The position numbers and the translations under genes were made by a program. The notes beneath the pieces are model-generated. The model had not been told where the DNA came from. It saw nothing but the letters and a program-made list of their open reading frames with translations, and searched no databases. Below are positions 37,345 through 45,226 of a stretch of DNA of 64,000 nt, piece after piece. Every line of letters begins with the position of its first letter. The first letter of the stretch is position 1. Origin of the DNA: Brevundimonas albigilva (GTDB taxonomy: Bacteria > Pseudomonadota > Alphaproteobacteria > Caulobacterales > Caulobacteraceae); NCBI RefSeq assembly GCF_023503965.1, contig NZ_CP097298.1, positions 744,001 through 808,000 of the forward strand, given 5' to 3'.

Positions 37345-38289
37345 ATGTCGAAACGTCAGAAAGCCCCCGCGAAGGCCGCGCCGATCCTTCCTACGGAGAA
37401 GGAGGCGGCGAACATTCAGCTGGCCCTGGATCAATCGGCGGACAGGCCCAAGCGCATCCGCCCGCCAGCGACGACGGCCAGATATCTAGGCCCCAACCGC
37501 GTCGAAGTCGGGCCGCCCCATGATGACCGCGCAGGCTGGGCGAAGGCGCTAGGGGCCTCGCTAGGCGTCGATAGCCCGGGCGTGGCGTCGATCCTGATGG
37601 CCTCCGCATCCGCGATCATGGGCGAGCTAGCAATCAACTCGCAGGAAGACGCCGACGCGCACATGGCCCGGGAGATGAGGGCGCTAGAGTTTGTCTCTGC
37701 GATCCGGCCGGAGACGACCCTAGAGGCGACCTTGGCCGTTCAGATGCTCGGGGCGCACGAGGCGTCCATGTTGATGATGCGCGGCGTTCACAAGGCGAAG
37801 ACCGTCCAGCAACAGGCCGACTATGTTCGGCTCATGAACCAATCCATGCGAACGTTCACGGCCCAGGTTGACGCCCTGACGAAGCTCCGCACGGGCGGAA
37901 AGCAGCAGATGGAAGTGCGCTATGTCTATGTCGATGCCCGAAGCCAAACCGTCATCGGCGGATACCCTGCCGGAGAGGGGGAAGGCCCCGTGCGGCAATC
38001 GGAAATCAGCAACAAGCCCATGCACCCGGTTTCGGAGCCCTTGGTTATGCGCCTCCGGGCGGCTTGCCGGTGTGGAGCGAGGACAAGGGCCGGGACGCCG
38101 TGTCAGGCCCCCGCCATCCGGGGGAAACGTCGTTGCCGGATGCACGGCGGACGAAGCACCGGCGCCCCAAAGGGCGAGGCGAACGGCAACTATCAGACGG
38201 GAGCCTGGACGCAGGAAACGATACAGGCGCGGGCCACGGTTCGGGCCTTCGTCCGCATGGCGAGGAAGCAGCTTGATGACCTGTGGTGA
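37345..38289 (+). CDS. HGGxSTG-domain phage-associated protein (314 aa)
   Basis: The helical middle (ETTLEATLAVQMLGAHEASM, then RLMNQSMRTFTAQVDALTKL) is followed by a Cys/His module CGARTRAGTPCQAPAIRG, then CRMHGGRSTGAPKGEANGNY. The latter is the HGGxSTG motif found near prophage and mobile regions in alphaproteobacteria. Such proteins sit where small terminases often are, but packaging function is unproven. The start follows GGTCGGGG and the shared 14-bp operator. Confidence 0.75.
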   Translation: MSKRQKAPAKAAPILPTEKEAANIQLALDQSADRPKRIRPPATTARYLGPNRVEVGPPHDDRAGWAKALGASLGVDSPGVASILMASASAIMGELAINSQEDADAHMAREMRALEFVSAIRPETTLEATLAVQMLGAHEASMLMMRGVHKAKTVQQQADYVRLMNQSMRTFTAQVDALTKLRTGGKQQMEVRYVYVDARSQTVIGGYPAGEGEGPVRQSEISNKPMHPVSEPLVMRLRAACRCGARTRAGTPCQAPAIRGKRRCRMHGGRSTGAPKGEANGNYQTGAWTQETIQARATVRAFVRMARKQLDDLW

Positions 38290-38470
38290 CGAAGTGGACC
38301 CCGCCGTTTCTTCCGCCATCGCCCGCGCGCGCGAGGAACGGGAGGCGGAGGAACGGGAGGCGTTCGGGGTGACGTGCAACGAGTTCCGGTCCCGTGTGGC
38401 GCATCTGAGGGAGAACGACCCGGCCGCTTTCCTTCACGCAATCGCCCGGCTGGTCGGAAACTGCGACTGA
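38276..38470 (+). CDS. Small charged protein (64 aa)
   Basis: A Glu/Arg-rich helix (AIARAREEREAEEREAFGVT) is followed by FRSRVAHLRENDPAAFLHAI. It overlaps the HGGxSTG gene by 14 bp and ends the unit before a terminator. Confidence 0.65.
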   Translation: MTCGDEVDPAVSSAIARAREEREAEEREAFGVTCNEFRSRVAHLRENDPAAFLHAIARLVGNCD

Positions 38471-38483
38471 CCGGACGCAGAAA

Positions 38484-38517
38484 GGGCCGCCCCGATCTGG
38501 AGCGGCCCTGAGTTTTG
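38484..38517 (+). terminator. Intrinsic terminator after the HGGxSTG unit
   Basis: AGGGCCGC, a loop of about ten bases, GCGGCCCT and then GAGTTTTG. It separates the plus-strand unit from the convergent minus-strand operon. Confidence 0.75.
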
Positions 38518-38524
38518 CGACCCC

Positions 38525-38650
38525 CTAAAGGGACTGGCGTTTTCGGTGGGTCCAAGCGTCCAGCGCCGCGTCGATCATCGGCGGAACGACGTAGGGCCAT
38601 GCGGCGCAGACGGCGCTTGCGAAGATGGCGTATCCAAGGAAATCGATCAC
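38525..38650 (-). CDS. Tiny membrane protein (41 aa, GTG start)
   Basis: The frame begins VIDFLGYAIFASAVCAAWPY, one hydrophobic segment, and ends WTHRKRQSL. Its GTG shares a base with the stop of the preceding gene (TAGTG), which supports translation. It is the last gene of the leftward small-gene operon. Confidence 0.5.
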   Translation of the reverse strand: MIDFLGYAIFASAVCAAWPYVVPPMIDAALDAWTHRKRQSL

Positions 38651-38865
38651 TATGACGGCTCGGCTCCATAGATGGCCCGATCATGGGCGGTCGCGACGAC
38701 GGCCCCCCAATCGATCAAGGCCAGAGGGATGATGTCAGTTTCGGCCGGATAGACGACGGCGAAGGATCGGCCGTCGCTGATGACCTGCCCGCCCACGGCT
38801 TCAAACTCGCGGATGAAGCCCAAGGCGTCGAACGACGGCGCGCGGTTGTCGTTGGCGGCGTTCAT
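38650..38865 (-). CDS. Small hypothetical phage protein (71 aa)
   Basis: The protein MNAANDNRAPSFDALGFIRE shows the typical AANDN opening of small alphaproteobacterial phage genes, then a beta-alpha pattern (GGQVISDGRSFAVVYPAETD). It overlaps neighbours at both ends. No function is recognised. Confidence 0.6.
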   Translation of the reverse strand: MNAANDNRAPSFDALGFIREFEAVGGQVISDGRSFAVVYPAETDIIPLALIDWGAVVATAHDRAIYGAEPS

Positions 38866-39071
38866 TGGCCCGCCTCCCGCACACGCGCCAGCGCCCAATC
38901 GACCTCGCACCGGAGGGGCGTCCGTCCGATCAGGTCGAGGTTGTGGCACAGGTCGTCCAGCGCTTCCCGCTCAGCCGCATTTAGGGCCTGTTCCTGCATC
39001 CAGACCGTCAACGCGGCCGGGGTGAAGGTGGAGGCGACCGAAGCCGCCTCTAATGTCACAGCAGGGCTCAC
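38862..39071 (-). CDS. Small hypothetical phage protein (69 aa)
   Basis: A mostly helical protein (LNAAEREALDDLCHNLDLIG). Overlaps both neighbours by four bases (ATGA), so it belongs to the leftward early-type operon. Unknown function. Confidence 0.6.
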   Translation of the reverse strand: MSPAVTLEAASVASTFTPAALTVWMQEQALNAAEREALDDLCHNLDLIGRTPLRCEVDWALARVREAGQ

Positions 39072-39331
39072 GCAAAGGCCTCCCGCTGATCGAGGCGGAA
39101 AGCGGCGCCGTCACTCTCCATGTCCATGTCAGACGGGAAGGCATCCACCACCACGCCGCACAGCCAAGGCTCGCGGTCGGAGTCGTGGCCTTCGTCGTCG
39201 CACTGGCCGCCTTCGTCCTCACAGACGGCTTCCCGGTCAGCATCGCCGTCCATCTGGTCTAACAGGGCGATAGCCGCTTCAATCGCCGCCTCAAGCCGAA
39301 CGCGGCGCAGGTCAATGATGGCGCCGGTCAT
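39068..39331 (-). CDS. Small acidic Cys-containing phage protein (87 aa)
   Basis: A helical start (LEAAIEAAIALLDQMDGDAD) leads into a very acidic module AVCEDEGGQCDDEGHDSDRE followed by PWLCGVVVD. Similar Asp/Glu-rich C-x(6)-C modules are common in phages of this bacterial group. DNA-mimic or metal-binding roles are possible but unproven. Confidence 0.62.
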   Translation of the reverse strand: MTGAIIDLRRVRLEAAIEAAIALLDQMDGDADREAVCEDEGGQCDDEGHDSDREPWLCGVVVDAFPSDMDMESDGAAFRLDQREAFA

Positions 39332-39681
39332 GCTTGTTCTCGCAAATAGACCGCGCCCGCGAGCTTGGCGGCCCGCTTCACGAAGTCGTCCAGCCGGTCG
39401 CGGTGGTGATTGGCCAGCCCGCCGATGACGGCCCACGCGATGTGTTCCGCCTCATAGGCGTTGCCGGGCGTCCGGCTTTCCAGATGCGCCAGCGTGGCGT
39501 CAATGGATTCCGCGAGCCCTTCGCCCAGGTCATCCAAGGCGGGCGAGCAGTCGCCACGAAAGCGGGGATCGCTGTTGACCTGAACGAGGGCGTCATAGGC
39601 GGCGCTTAGCCCGGCGAGGGTATAAACGACCTGTTCGACCGACATAGCGGACAGGCTGGCGGGTGTGATCGGGGCGGCCAT
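39328..39681 (-). CDS. Hypothetical phage protein (117 aa)
   Basis: All-helical appearance (MSVEQVVYTLAGLSAAYDAL, then AIWAVIGGL-like segment and FVKRAAKLAGAVY). It overlaps the next gene by four bases and the previous stop by one. Unknown function. Confidence 0.6.
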   Translation of the reverse strand: MAAPITPASLSAMSVEQVVYTLAGLSAAYDALVQVNSDPRFRGDCSPALDDLGEGLAESIDATLAHLESRTPGNAYEAEHIAWAVIGGLANHHRDRLDDFVKRAAKLAGAVYLREQA

Positions 39682-39977
39682 TAGGCGACCTCCCCGACGG
39701 CGTGTTTCAGGCCGTGGATGATGGCGGCGACCTCGTTCAGGCGCTGAGCCCGGGCCGCCATGACTTCGGAGAGCGCGCGACCGCTGGCGCGAGCCTCGCG
39801 CATCGCCGTGACGGGGACGACGTTCGCCGGACAGGCTGCGCTAAACTGGCGGGCCATGTTCTCCGCCACGCGCTCGGCTTTCTTGGGGGCGACCGCTGCG
39901 AAATGGGCGATCAGATGCGCCACGGCCTCGCGGCTGTAGCTGACTGGAGCTTGTGCGCTATATTCTTGGACAGTCAT
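39681..39977 (-). CDS. Hypothetical phage protein (98 aa)
   Basis: A helical protein (YSREAVAHLIAHFAAVAPKK, then ARAQRLNEVAAIIHGLKHAV). The coupling to the downstream gene (stop/start overlap) places it in the leftward operon. Unknown function. Confidence 0.6.
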   Translation of the reverse strand: MTVQEYSAQAPVSYSREAVAHLIAHFAAVAPKKAERVAENMARQFSAACPANVVPVTAMREARASGRALSEVMAARAQRLNEVAAIIHGLKHAVGEVA

Positions 39978-40047
39978 TTGGTTTCCTACCTCTTGGCTAG
40001 AGGGCCGGTCCCGTTGGCTTCCTACGGCGCGGGATCGGCTCTCGGTT

Positions 40048-40299
40048 TCAGCGACCGCAAACGGCGGTCAGGTACGCGGCCGAACGGCGACCCCCGACGA
40101 AGGCTTGACCGCGCATCGTCTCAACGACGGCGCTGCGATCCGTGCGACGGCCCCGAAACGCGGGCTTGGCGGCCTTCAGTCGCTTCATGAAGACCCAGGC
40201 GCCGGCCAACGCATTGGCGAAGGTCCGTCCGCCTTGGCGATACAGGCCCCACGCAACTTGCATGACGCTGCGAAGGAAGTTCCGGCGGGCTTGGGTCAT
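40048..40299 (-). CDS. Small phage protein, first gene of the leftward operon (83 aa)
   Basis: ARRNFLRSVMQVAWGLYRQG, then GRTFANALAGAWVFMKRLK resembles short alphaproteobacterial phage proteins with a W-x2-Y-R and A-G-A-W pattern. GGAGAA lies 12 bp before the chosen ATG at 40299. It faces the XRE gene across a control region with two CCATATGC boxes. Confidence 0.62.
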   Translation of the reverse strand: MTQARRNFLRSVMQVAWGLYRQGGRTFANALAGAWVFMKRLKAAKPAFRGRRTDRSAVVETMRGQAFVGGRRSAAYLTAVCGR

Positions 40300-40326
40300 C
40301 GGTGTTTCTCCGTTCAACGAACATCA

Positions 40327-40366
40327 CCATATGCATTAGAAGCGGCTTGTCAACATGGCCATATGC
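40327..40366. promoter_or_regulatory. Paired CCATATGC operator boxes in the immunity-like region
   Basis: CCATATGC occurs at 40327-40334 and 40359-40366, 32 bp apart (about three helical turns), between divergent transcription units. TTGTCA (40348) about 17 bp from TTTAAA (40369) could be a promoter overlapping the second box. Confidence 0.55.
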
Positions 40367-40419
40367 GTTTAAACCGAAATCATCATCACTGAGGGAGCCG
40401 CCGGAGGGCGGTCAAAGTC

Positions 40420-40640
40420 ATGCGACTAAGGGGGAAGCCTGTCGGGCGGCCCGCGCCATCCTGCGCTGGACGACGGACGATTTGGCGAAGGCGAGCGGGG
40501 TTGCGACCTCGACCATCAACCGGCTTGAGAACGACCAACCGTCGCGCGTCGGGACGGAGCAAAAGCTAATCGAGACATTCGCCGCGAACGGCGTCGAGAT
40601 ACTGAACGGCGACGCCCCAGGCGCACGGGTGAAGGCGTGA
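40420..40640 (+). CDS. XRE-like regulator of the element, frameshifted
   Basis: The HTH reads EACRAARAILRWTTDDLAKA, then SGVATSTINRLENDQPSRVG and LIETFAANGVEIL, typical of phage Cro/C2-like proteins. The ATG at 40420 (with GGAGGGCGG upstream) is in another frame. Adding one base to G5 at 40430-40434 gives MRLRGEACRAAR and a 73-aa protein. It probably binds the paired boxes upstream. Confidence 0.75.
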
Positions 40641-41064
40641 CGCGAGCGGCCTTCGGGTGCGCCATCCTTCTGGTCGCGGGATGCACGGCACCAGCCCTGA
40701 CCGACGCCGCCCCGGTGGTCGCGCAAATCCGCATCATCGACGGCGACACGTTCGAGATTGACGGCGAGGTGGTCAGGATCGCGAACATAGACACGCCGGA
40801 GAAGGGCCGCCGGGCAAAGTGCTTTGCAGAGGCCCGCTTAGCCGACGCCGCGACGGAAGCCCTGGAGGCACACGCGGCCGATTGGCGAACCTCGCCCCCG
40901 ATCTGGAGCGCCAAGGACGGGACCGCTACGGCCGGACGCTCGCCCTTGTGAAGTCGCACGGGCAGGACGTAGGCGCGGCGATGATCGAGAGCGGACACGC
41001 CGTCGCCTGGACCGGACGCCGGTTCCGGTGGTGCGAAGCCCAGGCAAGGGAGCCCAGCCAATGA
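40637..41064 (+). CDS. Thermonuclease-like (SNase) exported nuclease, frameshifted
   Basis: A signal or lipobox (LLVAGC) is followed by the staphylococcal-nuclease core: RIIDGDTFEIDGEVVRIANI, DTPEKGRRAKC, then RDRYGRTLALV and GHAVAWTG in a second frame. One lost base near 40880 rejoins them (about 142 aa). The catalytic Arg/Glu/Arg pattern appears present. It overlaps the XRE gene by four bases. Confidence 0.82.
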
Positions 41065-41288
41065 AAGCCCTAGACCTTGCCCTGAGAGGGTCAGCTGCAA
41101 TCGCCGCCCTGGCCTTTGCCGGAGTGGCTGTCGTCGGGGCCTTCGCCCTCACGATCCGAACGGAACCCGCTGGGCTGGGGGTGGTCTATCGGGAAAACGT
41201 GCTGACTGGCCGGGCGGAGTTCTGTTCCGCCGCCTATGGCTGCAAGCCGGTGGTTCGCCAGCGCTTCCCCGGCCGCCTCGTTCAGTGA
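41061..41288 (+). CDS. Small membrane or secreted protein (75 aa)
   Basis: An N-terminal hydrophobic segment (AAIAALAFAGVAVVGAFALT) is followed by a short domain with two Cys (EFCSAAYGCKPVVRQRFPG). It overlaps neighbours at both ends (ATGA and GTGA). Unknown function. Confidence 0.6.
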   Translation: MKALDLALRGSAAIAALAFAGVAVVGAFALTIRTEPAGLGVVYRENVLTGRAEFCSAAYGCKPVVRQRFPGRLVQ

Positions 41289-41443
41289 AGTTAGGCCTGC
41301 ATCGGATCCAGTGTCCGACGTGCGCGCGGGTGCTGGATATGCGCTCGCTCGCCCAGGTGCTGGCCCATGAGGACGCCTGCCCGAAGCCACCGCCTCCCCG
41401 CCGGGGTTTTGCGAACTGTACGCGCGCCCGCGCGAGGCCCTGA
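41285..41443 (+). CDS. Small zinc-finger-like protein (52 aa, GTG start)
   Basis: KLGLHRIQCPTCARVLDMRS, then VLAHEDACPKPPPPRRG gives C-x2-C and H-x3-C spacing, enough for one zinc finger. Its GTG overlaps the previous TGA. Last gene before the right att site. Confidence 0.55.
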   Translation: MKLGLHRIQCPTCARVLDMRSLAQVLAHEDACPKPPPPRRGFANCTRARARP

Positions 41444-41517
41444 GTTTCGGCGTCAGTACGCGCGCGAGCTTGGAAAACTAGCCAACGACCAGACGCGGAC
41501 TCGATCCCGTCTGAAAA

Positions 41518-41538
41518 TGTCCCCAGCGTGTCCCCAGC
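41518..41538. promoter_or_regulatory. Candidate integrase arm-type sites (right)
   Basis: Two direct copies of TGTCCCCAGC at 41518 and 41529, 11 bp apart (one helical turn), 43 bp inside attR. The same sequence occurs once at the left end. Confidence 0.6.
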
Positions 41539-41580
41539 GCATCACGCCCCGGAAGGGGTCTAGCTAACTCATTGAAAAGT

Positions 41581-41630
41581 ATGGCGACCCCGGGAGGACT
41601 CCAACCTCCGACCTCGGCTTTAGGAAAGCC
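41581..41630. other. attR: 50-bp direct repeat within tRNA-Arg
   Basis: Identical to 16949-16998. It covers the 3' part of the intact tRNA-Arg gene, so integration preserves the tRNA sequence on this side. Confidence 0.92.
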
Positions 41631-41658
41631 TTGCTCTATGCAGCTGAGCTACGGGGCC
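41582..41658 (-). tRNA. tRNA-Arg (anticodon CCT)
   Basis: A 77-nt cloverleaf: acceptor GGCCCCG pairs with CGGGGTC, the D arm has GCTC/GAGC, the anticodon loop is TTCCTAA, the T arm GGAGG/CCTCC closes TTGGAGT, and CCA is encoded. It is the integration target. The rest of 41444-41851 holds no other gene. Confidence 0.95.
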
Positions 41659-41851
41659 ACGGGCACGCACCTAGCGTCCGGGGGCGCCGGGTAAAGGGCC
41701 GCGGCGGACGGGCCCGGCGCTTTCGCTAAATCGCTTGTGCCCGCGCGGCTTCGGCACACAAGATGTGGCGGTGAACAAAGATCGAATCACGGCGTGTCGC
41801 TGATTCGGTCCTGATTCGTTTCGCCCCTGTTCCGCCGGATGTGAACCGTCG

Positions 41852-42262
41852 TTAACCGGCGCGCCCAGCGTGTTCGCGCACCGCCTTCAAACCGTCCAGA
41901 AGCTGCACGGCCGCCGGCGAACGCTCGGCGGGGGCCAGCAGAATGAGAGACAGGGCGCGGACGTGGACCTCGACCGCGGGCCAGCGCCAGGTTCCGGCGG
42001 CCTCCATATGACTGGCCGTCTCGCACAGGCTGTAGGCGGCCTCGTAGAACGGGTCGATGGACAGCAGGCCCGCGATGTCCACCAGCGCGGACGACAGGGC
42101 GTAGACCTCGGCTTCGGCGCCGGGCGAACGCGCCGCGCACAGCGCCGCCAGCCGATCCACGTCGCCCGCCAGAAGGCCCAGCGCGTGCTCCCTTTGCCCA
42201 TCAAGGTTGGCCTGGGCGCGCGACAGCAACTCCGCGGCGGTCGACCCGCCGGGACGTGACAT
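41852..42262 (-). CDS. cheE: Chemotaxis-cluster protein CheE
   Basis: This 136-aa all-helical protein (AELLSRAQANLDGQREHALG, then SLCETASHMEAAGTWRWPAV) is last in the che operon, where Caulobacter has CheE. The assignment rests on position, length and helical type. Its biochemical role is not clear. It lies 57 bp after the third cheY. Confidence 0.75.
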   Translation of the reverse strand: MSRPGGSTAAELLSRAQANLDGQREHALGLLAGDVDRLAALCAARSPGAEAEVYALSSALVDIAGLLSIDPFYEAAYSLCETASHMEAAGTWRWPAVEVHVRALSLILLAPAERSPAAVQLLDGLKAVREHAGRAG

Positions 42263-42319
42263 TGTACTGGAGCGACGTCGCGACCTTCCGGATGCGCGTC
42301 GGCCGCGGCGTGGCCGGGG

Positions 42320-42907
42320 TCACAGGCTGACCCGCGCGGGTTTCATCATCATGTCGATCTCCGATTGATCCATGTTGCCGCCGACGGGTTCCCCCAGGTC
42401 GCCCGTCAGGTCGCCGTCGCGCCGACCGTCCTGGCCGGGCGGCGGGCCATAGCAGCGCACCCGGCGATCCGGGCCGATATAGACGTCGGAGTCGACGAAG
42501 GCGCGCTCCTCGGTCCCCAGCCACTGGATTCGCTTCAACAGGACGCCGGGCGTCAGGGGCTTGGCCAGGATGAAGCTGGCGCCGGCGTCGCGGCCGCCTT
42601 CCACCCGCGACTTGGCGGCGTGGCCCAGGATCAGGATGGCGGGGGTGTATCGCACCGCATTGGGCGCCTCGCGCCGGAGCCAGCGCACGAAGTCGTACCC
42701 GTCCATCTCCGGCATGATGCAATCGACGAGGATGAGGTCGACCTGCCGACGCTGCAGGGCCTCCACGGCCGCCCGGGCCGAGGTGCACTTCACCTGCTCC
42801 TTGACGCCGAAGCCCTGGACCACCGACGCGAGCAGTTCCAGCGACGCGGGCTGGTCATCGACCAACATCACGCTGGTCTGGGCCAGATTGATCTTGTCCG
42901 TGCTCAT
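42320..42907 (-). CDS. cheY: CheY-like response regulator with C-terminal extension (CheYIII)
   Basis: The receiver domain is intact: acidic pair VDDQPAS, phospho-acceptor Asp in [15 protein letters not shown] and Lys in ILAKPLTPG. At 195 aa it is about 70 residues longer than CheY; the tail ([20 protein letters not shown], ending [10 protein letters not shown]) is characteristic of this cluster position. It may act as a phosphate sink or adaptation factor by analogy. Confidence 0.85.
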   Translation of the reverse strand: MSTDKINLAQTSVMLVDDQPASLELLASVVQGFGVKEQVKCTSARAAVEALQRRQVDLILVDCIMPEMDGYDFVRWLRREAPNAVRYTPAILILGHAAKSRVEGGRDAGASFILAKPLTPGVLLKRIQWLGTEERAFVDSDVYIGPDRRVRCYGPPPGQDGRRDGDLTGDLGEPVGGNMDQSEIDMMMKPARVSL

Positions 42908-42908
42908 G

Positions 42909-43247
42909 TCAGAAAAGCTGCAATTCTCCCGTTGCGCGGGTCGGGCGGGGTTCGGCGGTCCCCTCGCCCAATCGCGCGGCCAGGTCGGCCAAGGGCAGGT
43001 TCATGATCGCGTCCTTCGGCGGGACCCCCTGGCCCAGCCGGGCCAGCACCGTGGCCAGCGCGTCCAGGGTCTGGGAAAGCGCATCGAGGCCCTGCGCTTC
43101 CACGACCGTCCGGGCGCGTTCGGCCGCGGGCGCGTGGCACGCCAGTCGCGCGACCAACGCCTCGACACGCTGGACCTCCTGGCGCGCGCGCGCCATTTCC
43201 TCGGCCAGATCGCCCAGCAGCGCGTGATGGTCGGGCGGCGCGCTCAT
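42909..43247 (-). CDS. cheU: Chemotaxis-cluster protein CheU
   Basis: This 112-aa helical protein ([20 protein letters not shown]) occupies the cheU place. Its C-terminus reads TGELQLF, nearly the same as the restored C-terminus of CheD (TGALELF). It overlaps the cheD stop by one base (TGATG). Role unknown. Confidence 0.75.
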   Translation of the reverse strand: MSAPPDHHALLGDLAEEMARARQEVQRVEALVARLACHAPAAERARTVVEAQGLDALSQTLDALATVLARLGQGVPPKDAIMNLPLADLAARLGEGTAEPRPTRATGELQLF

Positions 43248-43788
43248 CAGAACAGCTCCAGCGCCCCGGTCTCGACCGGAGGCGCGACGGCGCCGGCCGC
43301 GGCGCCACGGTGTCGGTCACGGCGCGCTGAAGGGCGCGGCCGCTGACGGGCCAGTAGTGGAGGCGCCGCCCGCCGTCGCCGCGCAGGCTGCCGCCCACGA
43401 CCGGAATGCCCTCGTCACGCAGGAAGCGTTCGGCGAAGTCGGCGTTGGTGCGGCCCACGTCGCGCAGGCTGTCGAACATGCGGCCGCCGCCGAACAGCTT
43501 GGCCTGGAGCCGGTCGCGTCGGCCGCCGGCCTTCAGGACGTCGTTGATCAAAAGCTCCATCGCATAGGCGCCGTAGCGCCGGCCCGCGTCGGTTCCCGCC
43601 CCAGCCCCTTCCGGCAGCAGGAAGTGGTTCATCCCCCCGACCCCCGCGTACGGGTCGCGCAGGCACATGGCGACGCACGAGCCCAGGATGGTGCTGAGCA
43701 CGACATTGGGATCGGACGTGACGTGGTGCTCGCCCTGACCGACGTGAACGCGCTTTTCCACGCTCTCTCTCAGGGCGGCGAAACTCAT
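43247..43788 (-). CDS. cheD: Chemoreceptor glutamine deamidase CheD, frameshifted at the end
   Basis: CheD deamidates receptor glutamines. The catalytic Cys lies in [13 protein letters not shown] and the His in [30 protein letters not shown] and KLFGGGRMF also match. The frame breaks near 43300. One added base gives [17 protein letters not shown] and a TGA at 43247 overlapping cheU, making 180 aa. Confidence 0.9.
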
Positions 43789-44174
43789 GTCAGGGCGCCG
43801 AACACGGCTTCCAGCTTGCCTTTCAGCTGGGCCACGGTGAAGGGCTTGACCAGGTAGTTGTTAACGCCGAACTGCACGGCGCGCTGCACCAGTTCGCGGT
43901 CGGCGCGGCCGGTCAGCATGATGAAGGCGGTCTTGGACGTCGGCGGGTGCGCCCGCATCGCGCGCAGCAGGCCCAGCCCGTCCAGATTGGGCATGTTGTA
44001 GTCCGAGATGACCAGGTGCGCGGGCTTGGCGATCAGTTCGCGCAGGGCGATCTCGCCATCGGCCGCCTCGCGGATCTCGCGCACGCCCAGTTGCTGCAGA
44101 CTGGTCCGCACCAAGGAGCGCATGGTCATCTGATCGTCGACGACCAGGCAGTGAAGTGAGGCGGCGGCCGGCAT
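43785..44174 (-). CDS. cheY: CheY-like response regulator (CheYII)
   Basis: A single receiver domain of 129 aa: [10 protein letters not shown], Asp in [17 protein letters not shown], Thr in [11 protein letters not shown] and [14 protein letters not shown] at the end. In Caulobacter the equivalent CheY is the main motor regulator. It overlaps cheD by four bases and lies 17 bp after cheB. Confidence 0.92.
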   Translation of the reverse strand: MPAAASLHCLVVDDQMTMRSLVRTSLQQLGVREIREAADGEIALRELIAKPAHLVISDYNMPNLDGLGLLRAMRAHPPTSKTAFIMLTGRADRELVQRAVQFGVNNYLVKPFTVAQLKGKLEAVFGALT

Positions 44175-44191
44175 GGACTACGCTCCCGAAA

Positions 44192-45226
44192 TCAGGCGAC
44201 GGACCGTGCGGCCGGATCGGCGCACAGCTCAAGAATGGCGGAGGACAGGCGGTGCAGCGGAAGTTGCCGCTCGACGCCGCCCAGTTCGAAGGCGGCCTTG
44301 GGCATGCCATAGACCACGCTGGTGGCCTCGTCCTGTCCCAGGGTGCGGGCCCCGGCCTCGCGCATGGCCAGCAGGCCGCGCGCGCCGTCCTTGCCCATGC
44401 CGGTCAGGATCACCCCGGTCATGGGCCGGCCCAGGCGGGCGACCGACTGGAACATCACGTCGACCGAGGGGCGGTGGCCGTTGACGGGCTCGCCGGCGGT
44501 CAGGCGGCAGGACGGCGTCAGGCCGGGCGCGACCTCCAGGTGGGCGACCCCGCCGGGGGCGACATAGACATGGCCGGGCTGCAACGGCGCGCCCTCCCGC
44601 GCCTCGGCGACGACGGGCGCGCAGACGCGGTCCAGGCGTGCGGCGAAGCTGGCGGTGAAGGTCGCCGGCATGTGCTGGGTGACGACCGTGGCCGGGCAGT
44701 CGGCGGGAAAGCCGCCCAGAATGGTCAGCAGCGCCTCGACCCCGCCCGTCGACGACCCGATGGCCAGCACGTGGCGCGGGTCGGCGCGATAGGCGCTGGG
44801 GGCGGCCTCGGCGGCGGGGGCGTCTCCCCTCGCCCGCACGCGCGAACGGGCTGCGGTCTTCACCTTGCCGATCAGATCGCGGAAGGCCTCGGGCGTGGCC
44901 GAGGCCGGCTTGGCCACGGCGTCGACCGCGCCGATCTCCAGCGCCGCCAGGGTCACGTCGGTGCCCGCCGCCGTCAGGGTGGAGACCATGACCACCGGCA
45001 TGGGCCGCAGCCGCATGATCTTTTCCAGGAACTCCAGCCCGTTCATGTTGGGCATCTCGACATCCAGCGTCAGGACGTCGGGGTTCAGCGCCTTGATCGC
45101 GGCCCGCGCCTCGATCGGATCGGCGGCGGAGCCCACCACCTCGATCTCCGGGTCCGAACGCAGGGCCGCTGCGATCAGGTTGCGCATCGTCAGGCTGTCG
45201 TCGACGACCAGGACCTTGACCGTCAT
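44192..45226 (-). CDS. cheB: Chemotaxis protein-glutamate methylesterase CheB
   Basis: An N-terminal receiver ([12 protein letters not shown], Asp55 in [15 protein letters not shown]) is joined to a methylesterase domain with catalytic Ser ([11 protein letters not shown]), His ([13 protein letters not shown]) and Asp ([12 protein letters not shown]). At 344 aa it is full length. It removes receptor methyl groups and deamidates glutamines. It overlaps the cheR stop by four bases. Confidence 0.95.
   Translation of the reverse strand: MTVKVLVVDDSLTMRNLIAAALRSDPEIEVVGSAADPIEARAAIKALNPDVLTLDVEMPNMNGLEFLEKIMRLRPMPVVMVSTLTAAGTDVTLAALEIGAVDAVAKPASATPEAFRDLIGKVKTAARSRVRARGDAPAAEAAPSAYRADPRHVLAIGSSTGGVEALLTILGGFPADCPATVVTQHMPATFTASFAARLDRVCAPVVAEAREGAPLQPGHVYVAPGGVAHLEVAPGLTPSCRLTAGEPVNGHRPSVDVMFQSVARLGRPMTGVILTGMGKDGARGLLAMREAGARTLGQDEATSVVYGMPKAAFELGGVERQLPLHRLSSAILELCADPAARSVA

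Larger units (their letters stand above)
16949..41630. mobile_element. 24.7-kb integrated phage-like element at tRNA-Arg(CCT)
   Basis: The limits are a 50-bp perfect direct repeat; the right copy is the 3' part of an intact tRNA-Arg gene and the left copy is a tRNA fragment beside the integrase. Inside are an integrase, an AlpA-type regulator, a DnaB-like helicase, a DUF1376 protein, a fibre with a chaperone domain, ejection-type proteins, an HGGxSTG protein and a divergent immunity-like region. Large terminase, portal, capsid and tail-tube genes were not recognised. The middle (31.6-37.2 kb) carries genes with chromosomal character. Either a remodelled prophage or a phage satellite would fit. 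Confidence 0.85.
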
